From contig NZ_RBWV01000017.1 of NCBI RefSeq assembly GCF_003634695.1, positions 146,424-210,423 of the forward strand: a stretch of 64,000 bases of DNA, in the 5' to 3' direction. The number at the start of each line of letters is the position of its first letter. The stretch's first letter is position 1. Of the stretch, positions 9,201 to 16,618 are shown piece by piece. The notes under the pieces are model-generated. The model made no database searches, had not been told where the DNA came from, and saw only the letters and a list, made by a program, of their open reading frames with translations. This stretch comes from Motilibacter peucedani. GTDB lineage: Bacteria > Actinomycetota > Actinomycetes > Motilibacterales > Motilibacteraceae. Made by a program: the position numbers and the translations under genes.

Positions 9201-9860
9201 CGGCGCAGCCTCGAGGTGCGCGACCGGCTGGGCGACCGGGCAGCGGTCGGCGCACTGCTGAGCAACCTCGCGGTCGTCGCCGAGCAGGAGGGCGACCTCG
9301 ACCAGGCCTGGGAGCTCGGCTCGCAGGCGCTCGCGGTGCGCGAGGAGGTCGGCGACCCGTGGGCCGTCTGCGTCTCGCGCAACAACCTCGGCATGGTCGC
9401 CCTGCTGCGCCACGACTACGAGCAGGCGACCGAGCACGTCGAGGAGTCCATGCGGCTCGCGGCCCAGGTCGGCGACCTGTGGGTGGTCGCGGTCGGCGAG
9501 CACAACCTCGGCAACGCCCTGCTCGGGCTCGACGAGCCCGGTGAGGCCGCCTGGCACTACCGCGCGGCGCTGCAGGCCTACCTCGACCACGACGACTCGT
9601 GGTCGCTGGCGCTGCTGGTGGAGGACGTCGTGGCGCTCGCGGCCCGCGAGGGCGCGGCGGAGGACGCGCTCACGCTGCTCGGAGCGGCCGACGCCCTGCG
9701 CGACGAGCTCGGTGCCGAGCGGCCGCCCGCGACGGAGCGGCTGCTGGCCGACGCGATGGCCGGCGCCCTGCAGCTGCCGGGCGCCGACGGGCTCGTCGAG
9801 GCCGGCCGGGCGCTCGACCGGACCGGCCTGGTGTCCCTCGTCCGGCGGATTGCCCAATAG
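6246..9860 (+). CDS. Soluble adenylyl cyclase-like protein: two cyclase domains, AAA ATPase, TPR repeats
   Basis: Cytosolic protein of 1204 residues. Cyclase homology domain 1 (about 30-210) has FADISGFT with metal ligand Asp42 and FSGDAV with Asp94, but lacks the usual transition-state Asn/Arg. Domain 2 (about 255-400) has lost the first metal motif but keeps GDAVNLAARL with Asn370 and Arg374. The two halves are therefore complementary. A P-loop ATPase follows (GEAGLGKS, Lys473; Walker B LEDAQWLD near 596-602), then TPR-like helical repeats from about 860 to the end. This is the order seen in mammalian soluble adenylyl cyclase and many actinobacterial relatives. The likely product is cAMP; regulation by bicarbonate is only an analogy. 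The start is GTG 6246 without a clear ribosome-binding site. Confidence 0.88.
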   Translation: MDHADLLPADNVQAYIPGDRRRALADGAALPERVRGAALFADISGFTPLTETLAAELGPARGAEEVTAALEQVFDALLGVLDAHGGEAIYFSGDAVTCWLDGDDGTRATACGLAMQDAIERVGERTTPGGRSVRLRLKVAVAVGAAHRFVVGDPGIQLIDVLAGRVVDALAVAEGAALPGQVVLDPGAVRSVGSAVELDGAVALRTRHRVRLPEQRPSPPRLPERDVRSWVLPSVYERLTAGRGEFLADLRPAVPVFVRFGGLDFDDDPGAPAALDALVTRAQRIVHANGGNVLQLTIGDKGAYLYAVFGAPVAHEDDAARACASALELLATDPDGERGLAVGLSTGRLRSGTYGSAERRTFCCLGDAVNLAARLMTAAPGGTVWVSDELRRAAGEGFVWEELAPVAVKGKAQPVAAWRLLDRLAAPPPRARRYAGPMLGRSVELAALVEAAELAASGSGQVVQLVGEAGLGKSRLLAALSDALAAREVPVHEGVAPAFGADGGYGGWRPALRSALGLSATADATVVEARARELLLAADPTLLPRLPLVGAVLGVEIAHTALTASFDAKLRKTSLEALVVQYLLARPQDSLLVLVLEDAQWLDSLSLDLLATVARAAARLPLLLVVSGRPAPGPDAALPSAEHVRRLELRELDEPTALRLARLRVEDLTGHPADEVAPDVLRSVVSRASGNPFHVEELLAHLVDRGVDLRSAASGTLELPSSLQRLVLTRIDDLAEHPRRTVKVASVVGRRFGTDVLAGAYPELGGDDDVRGSLADPSLATLVLPEPEPGRYAFRHAMTEEVAYASLPFATRRVLHDRIGGWIERTSGDAALDLLAHHFGRGSDAARKRDYLVRAGEAAQARYANDAAVAYYRQALEVVLDDDRPSLLERLGKVLELRGQWAEARETYLEAWEGCTAQGDRAGAVRVLLDLAEVARKQGRFPEAAERLAEARERELDEAELAAVLHLEGTLASQQGRYAEARTAYRRSLEVRDRLGDRAAVGALLSNLAVVAEQEGDLDQAWELGSQALAVREEVGDPWAVCVSRNNLGMVALLRHDYEQATEHVEESMRLAAQVGDLWVVAVGEHNLGNALLGLDEPGEAAWHYRAALQAYLDHDDSWSLALLVEDVVALAAREGAAEDALTLLGAADALRDELGAERPPATERLLADAMAGALQLPGADGLVEAGRALDRTGLVSLVRRIAQ

Positions 9861-9886
9861 CCCGTCGCAGGCCTGTCCCGCAGACC

Positions 9887-9892
9887 TACCGT
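9887..9892 (+). promoter_or_regulatory. -10 box (TACCGT), leaderless start of the C25-like protein gene
   Basis: TACCGT is separated by six bases from the ATG at 9899, and there is no ribosome-binding site between. The gene can therefore have its own leaderless promoter despite lying only 38 bases after the cyclase gene. Confidence 0.5.
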
Positions 9893-9898
9893 GAGCGC

Positions 9899-12800
9899 AT
9901 GCGCTCCCTGCCCGTCCGCCCCGCGGCCCTGCTGACCGCCCTGCTGCTCGCCGTCGCGGTGCTCCCCGCTACCGCCGGGGCTGCCGCTGCGGCGCCCGCC
10001 GGGAACCTGCTCTCCAACGGCTCGTTCGAGGACCCGGCCGTGGCGGTCGGCACCTACGACGTGCTGCCCTCCGCAGGCGCCTGGCGGCAGACGGGCCCGT
10101 GCGGCATCGAGGTGGAGAACCGCTCGACGGTCACTGCGTACGACGGCGACCAGGTCGCCGAGCTCGACAGCGACTGCTCGACCTCGTTCGCCCAGGACGT
10201 CGACGTGACGCCGGGTGCCGCCTACCAGCTGAGCTACGCCTTCAGCGCGCGGCCGGGCGTCGCCGACAACGCGCTGAAGGTGCGCGTCGACGGCACGGTC
10301 GTCGCCGAGCGCACGGCCGACGGGTCGGCGCTGTCCGACGCCGACTGGCACGTCTTCACCGAGACGGTGCGCGCCAGCTCCGGCACGATGACGGTCGAGC
10401 TCGCCGACCGCAGCGTCAGCGACACCCTCGGCACCCTCGTCGACGCCGTCAGCCTCGTCCCGGTGCCTGACTACGACCCCGTCGCCGTCGCCCAGAACAC
10501 CTCGTGGACCAATGCGGCCCCGCTGGCCGAGGGCACGGACACCGCGGGCCGGCTGGGCGGCACGGGCGAGGCCCGGTGGTACTCCTTCCCCGTCGTCCCG
10601 AGCAGCACGGTGACCGTCGGGCTGACCGGCCTGTCGGCCGACGCGGACCTCACGCTCTACACCGACATCGGCGCGGCCTTCACCTCGCTGCGCTCGACCT
10701 CGGACCTGGCGCGACTGGGGTCGGAGCAGTCGGGCGACGCGTTCTCGCCGTCGATCTACTCGCCGTCGATCTACAGCCCGTCCATCTACTCGCCGTCGAT
10801 CTACAGCCCCTCGATCTACTCGCCGTCCATCTACTCGCCGTCGATCTACAGCCCCTCGATCTACTCGCCCTCGATCTACTCGCCGTCGATCTACAGCCCC
10901 TCCATCTACTCGCCGTCCATCTACTCGCCGTCGATCTACTCGCCGTCGATCTACAGCCCTGACCAGGCCTTCCTCGACGCGTTCTCCGGCGCGCAGACCC
11001 GCAGCCTCATCGCCGTCTCGGCGAACGACGGCGTGGCGGCGGAGTCGGTGAGCGCAGGGACCTGGAACAGCACCGGGCGCTTCTACGTCCGGGTGCAGTC
11101 GCGCGACGGCGCGGGCCCGACGCCGTTCACCGTACGGCTCACGACGACCGGTGGCCCGTGCACCGGGTTCACCCTCGACACCGGGTCGGGTACGCCGCTG
11201 CCGGCCGTGTCGGGCACGCCGGCGACCGTCGTGCTGACCGACACCGCCCGGCTCGGGCTGACGGGCACGGCGAAGACCTCCTACCTCGCGACGCTGGGGC
11301 GCCTGGCCGCCGACCAGCGCGGCGTCGTGGTCGACGCGGCGGACGTGGCGCGCACCCGGCTGCTGAACGCCCAGGCCGACGCCCATCCGCGCTGCGCCTA
11401 CGCGAAGAACCTCGTGGCGCAGTCGCTGCGCGACGTGGTGAACGCCTACCGCGGCGCCGGCTCGACGCTGAAGTACGTCGTCATCGCCGGAGCCGACCCG
11501 GTCGTGCCGTTCTTCCGCTACGCCGACGACGCCGGGCTCGGGCCCGAGTCCGACTTCGTGCCGCCGGTGCGCGACGACTCCGGCTCGCAGGCCAGCCTGC
11601 GCAGCAACCTGGTGCTCGGGCAGGACGCCTACGGCACGCTCAACGACCTCAACGTCAAAGGCAGCGTGCTGCCGGTTCCCGACCTCGCCGTCGGGAGGCT
11701 GGTCGAGACGCCGGCCGAGATCACCGCACAGGTCGACCGGTTCCTGGGCCTCGCCGGCGGGACGCTGCCGACGCCGAAGCGCTCGCTGGTCACCGGCTAC
11801 GACTTCCTCACCAGCGCCGCCGACGCCGTGCAGGCCGACCTCGTCGCCGGCCTCGGCTCCGGGGCGACGACCGATGCGCTGGTGACCGCGCAGGGCGTGC
11901 CGACCACGACCACGACCGTCAGCGGTCGGCCCGACCGCCAGCACTCCTGGACCGCCACAGACCTGAAGAGCGCGCTGCTCGGCTCACGCCACGACATCGT
12001 CTTCCTCGCCGGGCACTTCGGCAGCTCCGACGCCCTGGCCGCCGACTACGAAACGACCGTGACCACTGCAGACCTCGCAGCCCGTCCCGGCCTCCTCGCC
12101 GGCTCGCTGGTCTTCAGCGCCGGCTGCCACTCGGGCTACAGCCTCGCCGACGGTGACGGCATCGCCGGGCTCACGAACGGCCTCGACTGGGCGCAGGAGA
12201 TGGCGCAGCAGGGCGCCACACTGGTGGCCGGCACGGGCTACCAGTACGCCGACACCGACTTCCTGGCCTACAGCGCCAAGCTCTACGCCCAGTTCGCCCA
12301 CCAGCTGCGCTCGGGCACCGCCGGCACCGCCGTGCGGGTCGGGCCCGCCCTCGTGCAGGCCAAGCAGGACTACCTCGCCGGTCTCGGCAGCCTCACCGGC
12401 ATCGACGTCAAGACGCTGCTCGAGGCCTCCGTCTACGGCCTGCCCATGACGGGGCTCGACCTGCCCGGGCGGGCCTCTCCCGTCCCGGCGACGCCGGCGC
12501 TGAGCACCGCGCCCGTCGCGGACGGCACGCCGGGCGCGGTGCTGGGGCTGCGTACCGCCCCGCTCGACGACGCCCCCGCGACCACCGTCGCCTCGCGTGC
12601 GGTGCTCGGGCTCGACGGGACCCCCACCGGCGCCTCCTACCGCTGGCTCACCGGCCCCGACGGCGTGCAGACCGCGCCGGCTCTGCCGGCGCTGCCGCAG
12701 CAGGTGCTCGACGTGACCAGCGCCGACGGCTCGGTCCTGCGCGGGGTCGGGTTCCGCAGCGGCACGTACGCCGACACCCCCGGCACGACGCCGCTGACCG

Positions 12801-13993
12801 GAGCGCCGGGCACCGAGCACAACGGCATCCACACCAGCTTCGCGTCGAGCTCGTTCTTCCCCCACCGGCTGGCGACGCCGAACTGGTCGGGCGCGCTGAC
12901 CAGCACCGGTGACGGGCGGACCCGACTGGTGGTGACCCCGGCGCAGTACCGCGCGGAGCCCGGAGCGACCACCTCGACCGAGCGGCGCTACTCCTCACTG
13001 GGGCTGCAGCTGTTCTACAGCAGCAACATCTCGACCTACGGCGCCAACACCCCGGCCCTCGCGGCGCCGCCCTCGATCTCGCAGGTGAGCGGCACCGCCA
13101 GCGCCGACGGCACCAGGGTGGCGGTCACCGCCACGGTGACCGGCGACCCGTCGGCCGGCATCCAGTCCGCGTGGATCACCTACACCGCAGGCGCCGGCCC
13201 GCTGCACGGCACGTGGGCCTCCCTCGACCTGCGGCAGTCGGCGACCGACTCGCGGGTGTGGACCGGCGAGCTCGCGCTGCCTGCCGGGCAGTCCGCGGCC
13301 GACGTGCGCTTCGTGGTGCAGGCGGTCAACGGCGTCGGGCTCGTCGCCTTCGACGACGCCTCCGACGACGGCTATGCGCCCGTCGTGCCGAGCGCCGTCC
13401 CGCCGGTGCAGGCGCCCACGTCGCTGTCGCTGGGCACCTCGCCGCGCAGCGGCCGCTACGGCGACACGGTCGCCTTCACCACCCGCGTGACGGGCGCTCC
13501 GACCGGCAGCACGGTCACCGTCGCCCTCGGCGCGACCAGCGCCACGGGCACCACGGCTGCCGACGGCAGCGCGACGGTGCGGCTGCCACTGCGTACCACT
13601 CCGGGGTCGTACGCGGTCACCGCCTCCTACGCGGGTGACGCCACGCACGCGCCTGCGAGCGCCACCCGCACCGCGTTCACGGTGGGCAAGGCGCTGACGC
13701 TCCTGACGCCCGGCGCCACCGTCGCGCGCACCTTCACGCTCACCAGCGGGAGCACGCGGCTGCAGGACAAGGCGGTGCTCGTCGACGCCTGGGGGACGAG
13801 CAAGGGCCGCGTCGTCCATGTCGTGCACGCCGTGCGCCGCACGGACGCCGACGGTCGGGTGGACCTCAGTGGTCTGACGCTGGTCCCAGGGGTGCTCGCC
13901 GTGACCGCCGTCTTCGGTGCCGACGTCCCCGGCTCCCCGGCCGACCCGCTCTACGGAGCGAGCGCCTCGGCCACCGTGGTCATGGGTCGCTAG
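9899..13993 (+). CDS. Secreted C25 (gingipain)-like cysteine peptidase with SPSIY repeat array
   Basis: Predicted secreted protein of 1364 residues. The signal peptide is about 1-33 (LLTALLLAVAVLPATAGA). Next comes a galactose-binding-like domain opening with NLLSNGSFEDP, then a PPC-like beta-sandwich (about 195-410) interrupted by 14 SPSIY repeats (283-352). The clan CD peptidase region contains YVVIAGADPVVPF, PDLAVGRLVETPAE, His706 in AGHFGSSD and Cys743 in SAGCHSGY. An Ig-like Big_3 type domain lies near 1175-1265, followed by a short tail. The His/Cys dyad and the VGRL motif fit C25 peptidases; a calcium or Arg/Lys specificity cannot be read. No sorting motif is seen. Its stop overlaps the convergent MFS gene by four bases. 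Confidence 0.8.
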   Translation: MRSLPVRPAALLTALLLAVAVLPATAGAAAAAPAGNLLSNGSFEDPAVAVGTYDVLPSAGAWRQTGPCGIEVENRSTVTAYDGDQVAELDSDCSTSFAQDVDVTPGAAYQLSYAFSARPGVADNALKVRVDGTVVAERTADGSALSDADWHVFTETVRASSGTMTVELADRSVSDTLGTLVDAVSLVPVPDYDPVAVAQNTSWTNAAPLAEGTDTAGRLGGTGEARWYSFPVVPSSTVTVGLTGLSADADLTLYTDIGAAFTSLRSTSDLARLGSEQSGDAFSPSIYSPSIYSPSIYSPSIYSPSIYSPSIYSPSIYSPSIYSPSIYSPSIYSPSIYSPSIYSPSIYSPSIYSPDQAFLDAFSGAQTRSLIAVSANDGVAAESVSAGTWNSTGRFYVRVQSRDGAGPTPFTVRLTTTGGPCTGFTLDTGSGTPLPAVSGTPATVVLTDTARLGLTGTAKTSYLATLGRLAADQRGVVVDAADVARTRLLNAQADAHPRCAYAKNLVAQSLRDVVNAYRGAGSTLKYVVIAGADPVVPFFRYADDAGLGPESDFVPPVRDDSGSQASLRSNLVLGQDAYGTLNDLNVKGSVLPVPDLAVGRLVETPAEITAQVDRFLGLAGGTLPTPKRSLVTGYDFLTSAADAVQADLVAGLGSGATTDALVTAQGVPTTTTTVSGRPDRQHSWTATDLKSALLGSRHDIVFLAGHFGSSDALAADYETTVTTADLAARPGLLAGSLVFSAGCHSGYSLADGDGIAGLTNGLDWAQEMAQQGATLVAGTGYQYADTDFLAYSAKLYAQFAHQLRSGTAGTAVRVGPALVQAKQDYLAGLGSLTGIDVKTLLEASVYGLPMTGLDLPGRASPVPATPALSTAPVADGTPGAVLGLRTAPLDDAPATTVASRAVLGLDGTPTGASYRWLTGPDGVQTAPALPALPQQVLDVTSADGSVLRGVGFRSGTYADTPGTTPLTGAPGTEHNGIHTSFASSSFFPHRLATPNWSGALTSTGDGRTRLVVTPAQYRAEPGATTSTERRYSSLGLQLFYSSNISTYGANTPALAAPPSISQVSGTASADGTRVAVTATVTGDPSAGIQSAWITYTAGAGPLHGTWASLDLRQSATDSRVWTGELALPAGQSAADVRFVVQAVNGVGLVAFDDASDDGYAPVVPSAVPPVQAPTSLSLGTSPRSGRYGDTVAFTTRVTGAPTGSTVTVALGATSATGTTAADGSATVRLPLRTTPGSYAVTASYAGDATHAPASATRTAFTVGKALTLLTPGATVARTFTLTSGSTRLQDKAVLVDAWGTSKGRVVHVVHAVRRTDADGRVDLSGLTLVPGVLAVTAVFGADVPGSPADPLYGASASATVVMGR
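10745..10954 (+). repeat. 14 x 15-bp tandem repeat encoding SPSIY pentapeptides
   Basis: Fourteen contiguous 15-base units, each encoding Ser-Pro-Ser-Ile-Tyr with no amino-acid exceptions. The ATC TAC codons are invariant. The two Ser codons and the Pro codon vary synonymously: AGC opens units 3, 5, 8 and 11, while TCG opens the rest. The array sits inside the PPC-like beta-sandwich of the C25-like protein. Silent variation with an unchanged peptide shows selection on the protein sequence, not recent slippage. Confidence 0.97.
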
Positions 13994-15642
13994 GCGGCGA
14001 GGGCCGGGCCGCTGCGTGCGAGCCGGGCACCGGCCACCCGCAGCATCGAGGCGCTGGGGGCGCTGGTCTCCAGCGCCGCGGAGAAGTCGGCAGCCGCGAT
14101 GCGCCACAGCGTCGTGGGCTCGGTGGTCGTGACGGTCGCGGTGCGCGGCAGGCCGCGCAGCAGGCCGATCTCGCCGAAGTAGCTGCGGTCGCCGAGCGTA
14201 CGCAGCAGCTCGTCGCCCGCGGCGGTCACCGCCACCTCTCCGCTCGTGACGACGTAGAAGGCGTCGGCCGGCTCCCCTTCGCGCACGACGACGGCGCCGG
14301 CGGCCAGCTCGACCTCCTGGACCGCCCGGGCGAGCTGCTCCAGCACGCCGGTCGGGGCGGCGGCCAGCAGGTCGAGCACCTCGAGCAGCGCGACGCGGGG
14401 ACGCAGTGCGGCGTGCTCCGCGGCGGCGGTGCGGTCGGCGCGCAGCAGCGGGCGGACCGCCGCGACGCTGACCGCTGCGAAGCCGAGCCCCATGATGACG
14501 AGTGTCGCCTTCGGCGAGGTGAGCGCCAGCACCGCGCTCGCCAGGGCGCTCGCGAGCAGGATCCCGGCCAGCACCACCGTGTCGAGCACGCCGAAGACGC
14601 GGCTGAGCACGGTGCGCGGCAGGTCGCGCTGCAGCGCGGTGATCGCCAGCACGTCGACCGCGACCATGCCCGTGCCGGCGACGACCTGCAGCAGCGCACC
14701 GACGACCGGCGAGGTGACCGGCGCCGAGGCCGCCACCGGCAGCGCCATGACGCACATGCCGCCGACGATGACGGGCGCCAGCCGCGACGACGAGGCGAGC
14801 CGGTTGACCAGGCCGCCGGCGAGCACGCCGCCGAGCGCCATGCTGGCGAGCAGGTAGCCGTAGCCCTTGGGCCCGGTGCCGAACTGCTCGCTCATCGGCA
14901 CGTAGAGAACGGCGAGCGCGCCGTAGATGCCGCTGTCGAGCGCGCAGTAGAGCACCAGCACGAGGGCGACGGGCTCGTTGCGCAGTGCGGTGAGCCCGGT
15001 GCGCACCTGCGCGAGCAGGCCGCCGTCCTCGTCGGCCGCCCCGCCGGCGCTGCGGACCCGGAGCGAGCGGGCGAGCAGCGCCGACACGACGAAGGTCGCG
15101 GCGTTGACGACGACCCCCCAGCCGGGCTCGCCCGTGAGGAGCAGCAGTCCCCCGATGGCCGGACCCACGACCACCACGAGGTTCTCGAGCACGGTGAAGA
15201 GCGCGTTGGCCGAGGCCAGGTCCTTCTCCGGCACCGTCTCGGGCACGATCGCGCGGGCGGCCGGGCCGTAGGCCGTCGCGGCGGACGCGGTGAGCACGTG
15301 CAGCGCGAGGACCAGCACCACCGGCCCGTCGGTGAAGACCACCGCCGCCAGCACCGCGGTCGTGGCCAGGCACGCCAGCGCCGAGGCGACCATCACGCGG
15401 GTGCGCTCGTAGCGGTCGGCCAGCACGCCGGCGTAGGCGGAGAACAGCAGGCGGGGCACCCAGCCGCAGGCCGTCGTCGCCGCGATCATAGGGGCCGAGC
15501 CGGTGCGCTCGTAGACGTAGATGACGAGCACCACGTTGTAGGCCCAGCCGCCGACCGCGTCGACGCCGAAGGCGGCGAGCAGCAGGCGCAGGTCGCGCGA
15601 GCGGAGGGCGTTGCCGAAGCGTCCACCTGCGGGACCCGCCAT
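13990..15642 (-). CDS. MFS transporter with C-terminal cyclic-nucleotide-binding domain
   Basis: Membrane protein of 550 residues. The first about 410 form a 12-helix major facilitator domain of the DHA/enterobactin-exporter type, with the loop motif AGVLADRYERTRVM and ETVPEKDLASANAL. Residues about 425-535 are a cNMP-binding beta-roll with VVREGEPADAFYVV, YFGEIGLL and RTATVTT. Such a fusion suggests export gated by a nucleotide or by binding to the membrane-proximal domain; the substrate is unknown. It lies 36 bases downstream of the Crp-family gene and is probably in the same transcript. The stop shares CTAG with the convergent C25-like gene. Confidence 0.88.
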   Translation of the reverse strand: MAGPAGGRFGNALRSRDLRLLLAAFGVDAVGGWAYNVVLVIYVYERTGSAPMIAATTACGWVPRLLFSAYAGVLADRYERTRVMVASALACLATTAVLAAVVFTDGPVVLVLALHVLTASAATAYGPAARAIVPETVPEKDLASANALFTVLENLVVVVGPAIGGLLLLTGEPGWGVVVNAATFVVSALLARSLRVRSAGGAADEDGGLLAQVRTGLTALRNEPVALVLVLYCALDSGIYGALAVLYVPMSEQFGTGPKGYGYLLASMALGGVLAGGLVNRLASSSRLAPVIVGGMCVMALPVAASAPVTSPVVGALLQVVAGTGMVAVDVLAITALQRDLPRTVLSRVFGVLDTVVLAGILLASALASAVLALTSPKATLVIMGLGFAAVSVAAVRPLLRADRTAAAEHAALRPRVALLEVLDLLAAAPTGVLEQLARAVQEVELAAGAVVVREGEPADAFYVVTSGEVAVTAAGDELLRTLGDRSYFGEIGLLRGLPRTATVTTTEPTTLWRIAAADFSAALETSAPSASMLRVAGARLARSGPALAA

Positions 15643-15678
15643 GGGGGTGCTGCCTCTCTGCTCGGTCAGGAGTGCGTG

Positions 15679-16338
15679 TCAGGAGCTGGAGAACCGCTCG
15701 AGCGCGGGTCGGTCGTGGATGACCACGCGGGCGCCGTCGACGCGGACCCAGCCGCGGTTCTGCAGCGAGGACAGGGCCCGGTTGAGCGACTGGCGCGCCA
15801 CCCCCAGGCGCGCCGCGAGCTCGCTCTGCGACAGGCCGAGCTCGACCGTGCCGCCGGAGTCGGCCCCCAGCAGGAACTTCGCCAGCCGGCGCGGCAGGTC
15901 GAGGAACACCAGGTCGCTGGTGGAGCCGGTGAGCCGGCGCACGCTGGCCGAGAGCTCCTGCGCCCACGAGAGCGCGAGCCCGGGCGAGCTGGCGAGCAGC
16001 TCGGCCACGACGACCGACGGGACGCTGACCAGCGTCGTGTCCTCGATCGCCTCGGCCGTCGCCGACCGGGGCAGCCCGTCGAGGACGCTGAGCTCCCCGA
16101 GCGCGTCGCCCGGGCCCACGACCGAGAGCAGCAGCTCCTCGCCGCGCGGCGAGGTGACGAGCACCTTGACCCGCCCGCTCGCCACGACGTACAGGTGCTC
16201 GCTGAGCTCGCCCTCGACGAACAGCAGCTGGCCCCTGCGCAGCCGGCGTGCCGTGGAGCGCCCCGCGAGGCCGGCGAGCTCGCGCTCGCCCAGCCCGCCG
16301 AACAGCGGGGTCGCACCCAGCACGCCGGCGTTGTCCAC
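15679..16338 (-). CDS. Crp/Fnr family transcriptional regulator
   Basis: DNA-binding regulator of 219 residues. The N-terminal cNMP-type beta-roll (about 10-125) has FVEGELSEHLYVV, GDALGELSVL and RSATAEA. A dimerisation helix follows, then a winged helix (about 150-205) with the recognition region LSQSELAARLGVARQSLNRALSSL. No Fnr cysteine set is present, so a nucleotide or other small ligand is more likely than an iron-sulfur cluster. The GTG start at 16338 has TACGCT six bases upstream. Two TGTCA-N6-TGACA palindromes nearby (16603-16618 and 18312-18327) have the 5-6-5 geometry of Crp-type operators and are its candidate targets (inference). Confidence 0.9.
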   Translation of the reverse strand: MDNAGVLGATPLFGGLGERELAGLAGRSTARRLRRGQLLFVEGELSEHLYVVASGRVKVLVTSPRGEELLLSVVGPGDALGELSVLDGLPRSATAEAIEDTTLVSVPSVVVAELLASSPGLALSWAQELSASVRRLTGSTSDLVFLDLPRRLAKFLLGADSGGTVELGLSQSELAARLGVARQSLNRALSSLQNRGWVRVDGARVVIHDRPALERFSSS

Positions 16339-16344
16339 GCCCGC

Positions 16345-16350
16345 AGCGTA
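16345..16350 (-). promoter_or_regulatory. -10 box (TACGCT), leaderless start of the Crp-family gene
   Basis: Read on the minus strand, TACGCT lies six bases before the GTG start at 16338. It touches the stop codon of the 48-residue peptide gene, so the regulator may have its own promoter in addition to read-through. Confidence 0.5.
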
Positions 16351-16353
16351 GGG

Positions 16354-16500
16354 CTAGCGGAGCGGCTCCTCCAGGTCATCGGCACCGGCGCGGCGCGAGA
16401 GGAAGCTCTCCATGTGGCCCGCGGTGTCGTCGGTGTCGTCCTCGACGGCGGCGTCGGCCGGCGTCTCGACGGGTGCGGTGTCGTACGGCGTCTCGCTCAT
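16354..16500 (-). CDS. Small acidic peptide (48 residues), unknown function
   Basis: An open frame of 48 residues, starting MSETPYDTAPVETPADAA and ending DDLEEPLR. It is strongly acidic in the first two thirds (DDTDDT), with one basic patch SRRAG near the C-terminus. There is no Cys and no transmembrane segment. The ATG has a GGGAAGGG ribosome-binding site nine bases upstream. It lies between a cytoplasmic S8 protease gene and a Crp-family gene on the same strand, behind its own 104-base leader with two hairpins and a palindromic operator. I do not recognise the family. A protease substrate or modified-peptide precursor is possible but unproven. Confidence 0.6.
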   Translation of the reverse strand: MSETPYDTAPVETPADAAVEDDTDDTAGHMESFLSRRAGADDLEEPLR

Positions 16501-16526
16501 CGCGGTGCCCTTCCCTGGGATGCCTC

Positions 16527-16565
16527 GGCCGGTGGATCCGGCCTCGAGGAGAACTCTGCTCCTCG
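16527..16565 (-). other. Two consecutive hairpins in the leader of the 48-residue peptide gene
   Basis: GGCCGG-N5-CCGGCC (16527-16543) is followed directly by CGAGGAG-N7-CTCCTCG (16545-16565). Both are perfect stems. They lie between the S8 protease stop and the peptide start, and could be a processing or termination structure, or a structured 5' untranslated region. Confidence 0.5.
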
Positions 16566-16602
16566 CAGTGCACCGCGTCAGTCGCTTCGGTGACCGCGCA
16601 CC

Positions 16603-16618
16603 TGTCATGTCGGTGACA
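16603..16618. promoter_or_regulatory. Palindrome TGTCA-N6-TGACA, candidate Crp-family operator (site 1)
   Basis: A perfect 5-6-5 inverted repeat with spacer TGTCGG. It overlaps the stop codon of the S8 protease gene and lies about 100 bases upstream of the 48-residue peptide start. The same format recurs at 18312-18327. A partial extra half-site (TGAC) sits at 16591. Confidence 0.55.

Noticed and set aside
10745..10954. Direct repeats suggesting a CRISPR array
   Set aside because: Units are contiguous 15-mers without spacers and are in frame with a clear protein; no cas genes are present.
12995..15967. Long open frame opposite the C25 and across the MFS and Crp genes
   Set aside because: It spans two real genes in the wrong frame and has Arg/Gly-rich composition without motifs.
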